Part shown: positions 26,481-32,601 of the stretch, one piece after another
How positions within the stretch are numbered: the stretch's first letter is position 1
Layout of the letters: every line of letters begins with the position of its first letter
NCBI GenBank assembly: GCA_016212465.1
Contig: JACRGE010000094.1
Span: 1 to 32,601, forward strand
Length of the DNA stretch: 32,601 bases
DNA from: Microcaldota archaeon
GTDB taxonomy: Archaea > Micrarchaeota > Micrarchaeia > Norongarragalinales > JACRGE01
Direction of reading: 5' to 3'
Translations under genes and position numbers: made by a program
The notes under the pieces: model-generated
The model's input: only the letters and a program-made list of their open reading frames with translations
What the model was told of the DNA's origin: nothing
Database searches by the model: none

Positions 26481-26609
26481 GTGAAGCGCCTTAAACTCAA
26501 GCAGAATGCAAGCGTCTACGGCGGGATGAAAAAAGCAAAGCCCGGTGGACTGTGGCCTCCGAAAAAATGTTATGGAACCGTTTCAGAGCTTTTGAGGCAA
26601 TACCATTAA
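26481..26609 (+). CDS. Putative 42-aa small protein
   Basis: AAGGAG SD and GTG start; VKRLKLKQNASVYGGMKKAKPGGLWPPKKCYGTVSELLRQYH. Confidence 0.35.
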   Translation: MKRLKLKQNASVYGGMKKAKPGGLWPPKKCYGTVSELLRQYH

Positions 26610-26614
26610 AGCGA

Positions 26615-27025
26615 TTACTTGAACGCTGGTGCTTCATAACGGAATTCCAGGATGGTGCTGTTTTTCTCTACCCGGTAATTGTTCACTCCGACTGGCGCAA
26701 GCTTTCCATTAACATAATACTGCCAAAATCGTCCTTTCTTTGCGTCCTGCTCCAATCCGTTTACTCCAGTTACGAACGCACCCATGCCAGAGTAATATGT
26801 GACGTTAAGCGATGCGGCTTTCTGGAATGCTTCCAATGCAGTCGCTCCCTTTTCAACCTCAACTGTTTTTGTCGTTACCTTTGAGCCGTCGTTTACTGCT
26901 ACGAAGATAATAAGTTTCTCAATGGATTCATTGCCTGGTTGGTTCCTTGTTGCTTCCCCCTTGGTTCCCAGGCATCCGAACAATGCGAGAGAAAGCAAGA
27001 GAAGCAACAGAACCTGATTTTTCAC
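26615..27025 (-). CDS. DUF4430-domain lipoprotein
   Basis: Lipobox LALFGC; WQYYVNGKLAPVGVNNYRVEKNSTILEFRY. Confidence 0.8.
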   Translation of the reverse strand: MKNQVLLLLLLSLALFGCLGTKGEATRNQPGNESIEKLIIFVAVNDGSKVTTKTVEVEKGATALEAFQKAASLNVTYYSGMGAFVTGVNGLEQDAKKGRFWQYYVNGKLAPVGVNNYRVEKNSTILEFRYEAPAFK

Positions 27026-27090
27026 TTATTCACCGCCCAAACAATTTTATAATATCCTGCTTTTAAGTTAATAAACTATTTCAAAAAACG

Positions 27091-27426
27091 GTGGTCTCCT
27101 TGATAAGTTTCTCTGACTTCGAGAAAATGGATTTGAGGGTTGCGAAGATACTGTCAGCAGAGCCTGTTGCTGGAGCCGACAAGCTCTTGAAGTTGCAGGT
27201 TAAAATAGGAAACGAAGAGAGGACGCTGGTTGCAGGTATTGCGAAATACTATGCGCCAGATGCATTGATTGGAAAGAAGATAATCGTGTTGACCAACCTC
27301 GAGCCGAGAAAGATCCGCGGAATCGAGTCCCAGGGAATGCTGCTTGCGGCAGTAAAGGAAGACCTTTCAGAAATCTCGCTGCTGATTGTAGACAAAGACG
27401 TTGAAGAAGGGACAAAAGTTTGCTAG
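27091..27426 (+). CDS. tRNA-binding-domain protein (MetRS C-terminal/CsaA-like OB fold)
   Basis: [28 protein letters not shown]...[21 protein letters not shown] at 27100 is an alternative start. Confidence 0.9.
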   Translation: MVSLISFSDFEKMDLRVAKILSAEPVAGADKLLKLQVKIGNEERTLVAGIAKYYAPDALIGKKIIVLTNLEPRKIRGIESQGMLLAAVKEDLSEISLLIVDKDVEEGTKVC

Positions 27427-27619
27427 GCAGGGGCTCAATCTTCTGTCTCAGGCATATTTTGCTAGATGTCGGTGTTCTAACTGGAAGGGGGCCGTCCTAA
27501 ATGCGATTGACGAGATTACTCATGCCATACAAAAAATCTAAAGCAGGAGAATAAAAAAACTCTAATCATGGACACTTTAACTGAAACCAAATGTTTAAAA
27601 TGCGCCTATTGTTATATTA

Positions 27620-27641
27620 CTGACCTAGCATAGGAGGTCAG
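27620..27641 (+). promoter_or_regulatory. Hairpin that sequesters the Shine-Dalgarno site of the downstream ORF
   Basis: CTGACCT-AGCATAGG-AGGTCAG; SD GGAGGT 27633-27638 overlaps the 3' arm; ATG at 27645. Confidence 0.5.
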
Positions 27642-27644
27642 CAT

Positions 27645-28196
27645 ATGGTTAGTTTTAGCTCTCTCATTGGCAAATTCGTGGATTCAAAGAAACCAAAGAA
27701 GAAAAAGCGCGATGAAAAGCGCCAATTGACGCTGGAGCTCAAAAGAGAGTATTTGGACAGGATAAACAACCTGCGTTTTGATGTTACTGAAGAAAACGCT
27801 GACCAGAAGTTCAGGGAGTTCTACGCCCTAGTCCATCAAAGCATGAAACACTTGCTTGACTTGGATTACGAGTGCACCTATGATGAGATGGCACACGAGC
27901 TTGACCAGAAAGATATAAACAGGGAGCTGAAATATGAAATCAAGGCGTTCTTGAAGGACTTGGAGACTGTTGAATACGATTTCCCGGGCTTCATGAAAGA
28001 ACTGACTAAGAAGAAAACGATTAAGAAAGAGCTGGAGAAATACGTGAGGGCCCTGGAGAAAAGGGGCAGGATAACGAGCGAGGAGCTCAGGGGCAAGCTG
28101 GAGCTGCTCATAACACAGGAGGAGATAAGGTCCAAGAAGGATCTGCTGCTTTTGTACATAGACAAATTCTGTCGGTTGCTCAAGGACTTCAAATGA
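27645..28196 (+). CDS. Hypothetical charged helical protein, 183 aa
   Basis: Good GGAGGT SD, Lys/Glu-rich helical composition; convergent with the VWA gene. Confidence 0.75.
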   Translation: MVSFSSLIGKFVDSKKPKKKKRDEKRQLTLELKREYLDRINNLRFDVTEENADQKFREFYALVHQSMKHLLDLDYECTYDEMAHELDQKDINRELKYEIKAFLKDLETVEYDFPGFMKELTKKKTIKKELEKYVRALEKRGRITSEELRGKLELLITQEEIRSKKDLLLLYIDKFCRLLKDFK

Positions 28197-28230
28197 TTTT
28201 CTGCTTTATACGGTTCCGTTCTTTACCTAA

Positions 28231-29169
28231 TCACGGGATTATCCTGTACTTGGTTCCAGAAATCGACCAATCAAAGAACACTAGGAGGAACGACAAAAAC
28301 ACGAATGGCACGATGAGGTTGAGCCTTTCCTTCTTCTGTCCGCTTTCCCTGCCTATTTCAACGAACACTTCATGGAGCTTGTTCGCATCCCCTGCATTGA
28401 AATACGCGCCCTTGCTCTCGCCTGCAATCGTCTTAAGAGTTTCTTCATCGAGCGTGAAAGAGACTTCAGGCAGATTTTCACTGCCTCCTCCGCTTGTCGT
28501 TCCCACACCCACAGTGAATACTCTGACATTGTTGTTTTTTACGTAGTGAACTGCTTCGCTCACTGGTATGCCTACGTTGCTTTGGCCGTCTGTTATGAGA
28601 ATGATTGCCTTGGGTCTGCCTGATTGGAGCAAGACATTGGTTGAAGTGAAGAGAGCGTCTCCGATTGCTGTTCCACCTGCGCTCTGGGGCTGAAGCATGG
28701 AAGCCAAGAGCCTGACTTGGTTGACGTCTGTGGTGAGATTCTTTACTACTGCGGAAACAGATGAAAACGAGACTATCCCTGTCTTAGAGCCAGGCGGTAA
28801 TGAATTGAAAAATGCGTCTAGGCTGCCTTTGACTGCAGAAAGCCTGTCGGGCAGGACGTCCTTTGCAGCCATGCTTCCTGAAACATCGACTGCAACAACC
28901 GCATCAAAGGCGCTTGACTGTATCTCGTAGATTAACGTAGCCCCAGATATCGCCAGCACAAATAATGTGAGTGATGCAACGCGTATACCCAGTAGTACAT
29001 AATTCTTGGGCAAAACCTCGCCGCCAGTGACGCGCTCGATGGCTTCGAAGTTCGCGAACATGAGAGCCCGTCGTCTAACGTGCTTCATGCTGTAGAAGTG
29101 GACGACCACCAAGAGTGGGATGAGCACGAGGAAATACAGGTAAATGGGGTTTTCAAAGGTTATCTCCAT
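28231..29169 (-). CDS. VWA-domain membrane protein (BatA-like)
   Basis: MIDAS DVSGSMAAKDVLPDRLSAVK; flanking TM segments. Confidence 0.9.
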   Translation of the reverse strand: MEITFENPIYLYFLVLIPLLVVVHFYSMKHVRRRALMFANFEAIERVTGGEVLPKNYVLLGIRVASLTLFVLAISGATLIYEIQSSAFDAVVAVDVSGSMAAKDVLPDRLSAVKGSLDAFFNSLPPGSKTGIVSFSSVSAVVKNLTTDVNQVRLLASMLQPQSAGGTAIGDALFTSTNVLLQSGRPKAIILITDGQSNVGIPVSEAVHYVKNNNVRVFTVGVGTTSGGGSENLPEVSFTLDEETLKTIAGESKGAYFNAGDANKLHEVFVEIGRESGQKKERLNLIVPFVFLSFLLVFFDWSISGTKYRIIP

Positions 29170-30044
29170 CGTCTTTTCCTCCGTTCGAAAAACTTGATGA
29201 CCGGCAACACGAAACTTTCATCACTGTTTAACTCTACTACGTCAACTCCACTGTTTATCAGCTTTCCTCTGGTTGCCTGCAGCATCTCCCTGGCGTGCCT
29301 TTCATAGCTTTCACTAATCTTGTCGACGTCCACAAGCAATTGCGCGTTAGAGTAAGGGTCGCTCAACACCATCTGCCCAACCCCCGAAGGCAACGCATTG
29401 TCCCGCGGGTCCCTCACGACGAAGGCAATCATCTCGTACTTTTTAGCCATTATCTTTATATACCGCTCCCAGTCGTTTCCAACGCCTATGAAATCAGAGA
29501 CGATGATGATCAATGCTGATTTCCTCAAAAGCATGTTGAGGTAGACTAAAGCCGGGAGAAGACTGCATTGTTTTCCATAGTTGTTTAGGTCCGTGAGTTT
29601 CCTGATTACGATATAATACTGGCTCAACCCGATTTTCGGCGGGATGAACACGTTCATTTTTTCGTTGAACATCCCAAGCCCAACGCCATCGCCATTGGTG
29701 AGTATCTCAAAGCTTAGGCTAGCCACGAGCTCAGCTGTATATTCGTGCTTAAGTTTTTCGTGGGAGCCGAACTCCATGCTCCTAGAGGAGTCAACTAGGA
29801 AGAAAACGTCGAGATTCCTTTCTTCCACATACTGTTTTACAAGCAGTTCTCCTCCCTTTTGCGAAGCAAGCCAGTCTATGAGGGTTGCGTCATCCGCTGG
29901 AGTGTATGTTCTGTAACTGTCAAATTCTATGCCTCTTCCCTTGAAAACGCTCTTGTAGTTGCCCATGAAGTTGCTTGTCACCAGCCTTTTGGCGACTATC
30001 TCCAGGCTCTTTATCCGCTGCTCCAGGTCCAGTTTCATTCCCAT
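29160..30044 (-). CDS. DUF58 family protein
   Basis: GRGIEFDSYRTYTPADDATLIDWLAS...FFLVDSSRSMEFGS. Confidence 0.9.
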   Translation of the reverse strand: MGMKLDLEQRIKSLEIVAKRLVTSNFMGNYKSVFKGRGIEFDSYRTYTPADDATLIDWLASQKGGELLVKQYVEERNLDVFFLVDSSRSMEFGSHEKLKHEYTAELVASLSFEILTNGDGVGLGMFNEKMNVFIPPKIGLSQYYIVIRKLTDLNNYGKQCSLLPALVYLNMLLRKSALIIIVSDFIGVGNDWERYIKIMAKKYEMIAFVVRDPRDNALPSGVGQMVLSDPYSNAQLLVDVDKISESYERHAREMLQATRGKLINSGVDVVELNSDESFVLPVIKFFERRKRRWR

Positions 30045-30048
30045 GTAT

Positions 30049-31047
30049 TTAAACCACCGGCACCTTTGATATGATTTCAGTTATGATGTCATCGACGTTG
30101 ATGTTTTCAGCCTGACCCTCGTAATTCAACATTATCCTGTGCCGCATCACGTCATGCGCCACTTCCTTCACATCCTCTGGCGTAACGTAATTCCTTCCTT
30201 TCATGAACGCGTTTGTCTTGGAGGCGATAAAGAGCCCAATTGAGGCCCTTGGACTGCCGCCGTAATCAATGTACCTGCCCCGTTCTATATCATATTTTTT
30301 GGAGTGCCTGCTTGCATCAACTATATGAACTATATAATCCTCTATCTCGTCGCTTAGGTAGATCTTGTGCACTGCCTTCTGCATCTCAAAAACGTCACTG
30401 GTTTTGATCGGCTGCTTCAGGTCATAGTCATCAAAACGTTTGATGGTAATGTTTTGTTTCAGTATTTTTTTCTCTTCCTCGACAGTGGGATAGCCCATAG
30501 TGAACTTGAAAAGAAACCTGTCTATTTGAGCTGCAGGCAAAGCATAAACCCCAATGGATTCTATGGTGTTCTGTGTTGCAAGAACTAGGAACGGGCGCTC
30601 CATTGAGTAAGTTTCCTTGCCTATGGTCGTTTTTCTCTCCTGCATCGCTTCAAGCAAAGCGCTTTGCACCTTGGGTGGTGCCCTGTTGATTTCGTCAGCT
30701 AGCACGAAGTTCGTGAAGATGGGGCCTTTGACAACGCTGAACCCAACCTCAGGTGTATAAGTGGTTATACCAACGATGTCGCTGGGGAGCATGTCTGGAG
30801 TGAACTGTATCCTCTTTGACTTGCATCCGTTGACTGCAGCTAGTGAGAGCATCAGCAGCGTCTTCGCTATACCCGGCACTCCTTCAATCAGGATGTGTCC
30901 ATCTGCCAGAAGCCCTCTGAAGACACAGTCTATGGCAGCAGTCTGCCCTACTAGAATGCGGCCCATTTCACTTCTCGCATCTTTTATCTTTGCATGGTAA
31001 GTTGCCACTTCCTTTTTGCTGATTTCTTCACTCGCCTCAACTGCCAT
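30049..31047 (-). CDS. MoxR family AAA+ ATPase
   Basis: EGVPGIAKTLL Walker A; VLADEINRAPPKVQSALLEAMQE; GGSPRASIGL. Confidence 0.95.
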   Translation of the reverse strand: MAVEASEEISKKEVATYHAKIKDARSEMGRILVGQTAAIDCVFRGLLADGHILIEGVPGIAKTLLMLSLAAVNGCKSKRIQFTPDMLPSDIVGITTYTPEVGFSVVKGPIFTNFVLADEINRAPPKVQSALLEAMQERKTTIGKETYSMERPFLVLATQNTIESIGVYALPAAQIDRFLFKFTMGYPTVEEEKKILKQNITIKRFDDYDLKQPIKTSDVFEMQKAVHKIYLSDEIEDYIVHIVDASRHSKKYDIERGRYIDYGGSPRASIGLFIASKTNAFMKGRNYVTPEDVKEVAHDVMRHRIMLNYEGQAENINVDDIITEIISKVPVV

Positions 31048-32601
31048 GAGCCTCCCCTCCCTGAGAACCTTTTTTAGGTTTATGCAACCTCAAATACAAT
31101 AAGACAGTGAACGCCGAAGCAAGGGAAATAATGACAATGACCCCCGTGGTGTTCCAGTCTATTTCCTTAAGTATCATCCCAGTTATTGGGCTTATCCCTC
31201 TTGCTGAAATCACTTTATTGCATCCGTTGATGGCTCTTGCGAGCGTCAGCTTCGCCTCGTCAAATTCGCCTTTTTCTATGTGCGCAGCTGCTTTCTTCAA
31301 AAGCTCGGTCAATTCAAGGCATGCTGGGTTTTCGTTAAACAACTCCGTCGCGAAGTCAAGTGTTTTCTTTACCTCAAGTTTGTCCGTTGAAAGGTATTTC
31401 GCTACCTTTACGGTCAGCTTTGCTGAATCAGACAAGGCAGGGGAATCCACCCCGAGTTTGGTGGTTACGGTGTAAACTCCGCTTACGTTGACAACTGACT
31501 TCAAGTTCATGCTGATGAATTCGCTTTGATTCGGCTTCAATGATGCGATATATGTGAGGTTCAGTCTAGCCTTCAAGTTCTTGTTCCCAGAATCCACTTC
31601 AATCCTGATTCCCTTGAGCTCGACCTTATGGGGATTGACTATCTCTACTGGGACGTCCTTTGATTCATTAATATACATCTCAACTTCTTCAGGCAACTTT
31701 ATCAAACGAGCAGAAATGAGTTTTTCAACTTCAACGGTTTGGTTTTCCACAACCTTGTATGGCACGTTCACCTCTGTCGGCACATAAGTAGTGCCAGTTT
31801 CAGTGCGCGTGACTGTTTGAATTACGCTCTTCGCAGGCTGAAATAGCACCCACCCGCCGTCCAGAGAAGATGTTTCGGCGGTGATGGTTTTTTCTGATGT
31901 GTTCACCGTTGAGTCGACGATGCTCCAAGTGCAATTGCTGACGTTGTTGCATCTGTAAATCTCAAGAGAAGCTTCCGACGTTATGCTTGAGTTTACCGCC
32001 GTGTAATTATAGAAAATAACTGCGCGGGAATAGTTCAAGCTGCTTAATGCATTAAAGCCCACTAGTGCCGTGCGATTGAAAGGCGGCGTCATCGTGCCTG
32101 CGGCTAGGGGCGTATAATTCAACGCTACGCCGTTGCTTGAACTCATTTCATTGAATGAAAAAGACTGGTTACTCGTATTGACGAACAAAGTGTAATTCCC
32201 GGCAGGGAGGTCAGTGTTTATTGACGTGGCTCCGACCGCGATTGTTGCTCCGCTGCAGACATCCGCCAAAGACATGTTGGCCGCGCCTTCGGAAGTGAGG
32301 CTATATGTTGTTGGGCTTGATCTTACGTAGAATCTGTTGGTTGAGCTCCTTGCCTGGTAGTATGTGTCTGCGGCAGTTCCATTCAAGGTGTATGTTCCTG
32401 CGTCAGGCGTGCTTATCCGGTAGATGTTGTAGTATATGTGGTTAGCGTTATCAGTGCTTGTTTCGTTTGGTAGGATGTTGGCTGTTGTTCCGTTGGGATA
32501 GGTTATGGTGAGGTTGATTGCGTATGCTGTGGTGTTTAGTTTGGTTGTGAAGTTTATTACTGTTTCTTCTGATGCGAGTTTATAAGTGTGGTTGCTGCAC
32601 A
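31037..32601 (-). CDS. Surface protein with CARDB/NEW3-like domains and C-terminal TM, 5' truncated at window edge
   Basis: Frame stays open beyond the listed TTG at 32386 to the right edge; many N-x-T/S sequons; C-terminal TM VIVIISLASAFTVLLYLRL. Confidence 0.8.
   Translation of the reverse strand, partial: CSNHTYKLASEETVINFTTKLNTTAYAINLTITYPNGTTANILPNETSTDNANHIYYNIYRISTPDAGTYTLNGTAADTYYQARSSTNRFYVRSSPTTYSLTSEGAANMSLADVCSGATIAVGATSINTDLPAGNYTLFVNTSNQSFSFNEMSSSNGVALNYTPLAAGTMTPPFNRTALVGFNALSSLNYSRAVIFYNYTAVNSSITSEASLEIYRCNNVSNCTWSIVDSTVNTSEKTITAETSSLDGGWVLFQPAKSVIQTVTRTETGTTYVPTEVNVPYKVVENQTVEVEKLISARLIKLPEEVEMYINESKDVPVEIVNPHKVELKGIRIEVDSGNKNLKARLNLTYIASLKPNQSEFISMNLKSVVNVSGVYTVTTKLGVDSPALSDSAKLTVKVAKYLSTDKLEVKKTLDFATELFNENPACLELTELLKKAAAHIEKGEFDEAKLTLARAINGCNKVISARGISPITGMILKEIDWNTTGVIVIISLASAFTVLLYLRLHKPKKGSQGGEAHGS

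Noticed and set aside
1-32601. CRISPR arrays, transposases, integrases, inteins
   Set aside because: No regular spaced repeats, no transposase/integrase motifs, and no interrupted conserved genes apart from the RPA loop insertion.

Overview
Archaeal chromosomal window with no rRNA, tRNA, CRISPR array or transposase that I could recognise. The archaeal assignment rests on GGGP synthase, RadA, an RPA-type OB-fold protein, a prepilin/preflagellin peptidase, TATA-like boxes and GGTGA-type Shine-Dalgarno sites. A DPANN-type lineage is possible but unproven. Recognisable genes, left to right: surface protein with carboxypeptidase-regulatory-like repeats (5' truncated); A24 prepilin/preflagellin peptidase; rtcA; large Cys-rich surface protein; two tandem paralogous small membrane proteins; GGGP synthase; MgtC/DUF4010 membrane protein; RPA and radA; glycosyltransferase; lipoprotein; cluster of six small membrane proteins plus short peptides; pyrG; DUF2797; glmM-glmU-glmS operon (minus strand); Nudix and HTH/S-layer-like regulator pair; DUF4430 lipoprotein; tRNA-binding-domain protein; MoxR/DUF58/VWA operon with a surface protein running off the right edge. 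The best candidate for an undescribed system is 14.6-17.8 kb. There a putative structured ncRNA is followed by a TATA box, a 43-aa ORF, a 37-aa Lys-rich amphipathic peptide, and six consecutive same-strand small proteins. Five of the six share an architecture of hydrophilic N-terminus, two-helix hydrophobic hairpin and short basic C-terminus. A 21-aa ORF lies between the last two. Other points of interest: a second putative ncRNA closed by a perfect 13-bp stem (9405-9548), a structured glmS leader, an operator-like repeat at the Nudix-HTH promoter, an SD-sequestering hairpin, and a 290-bp homopurine tract. All calls were made by reading the sequence; no homology search, folding or expression data were used.
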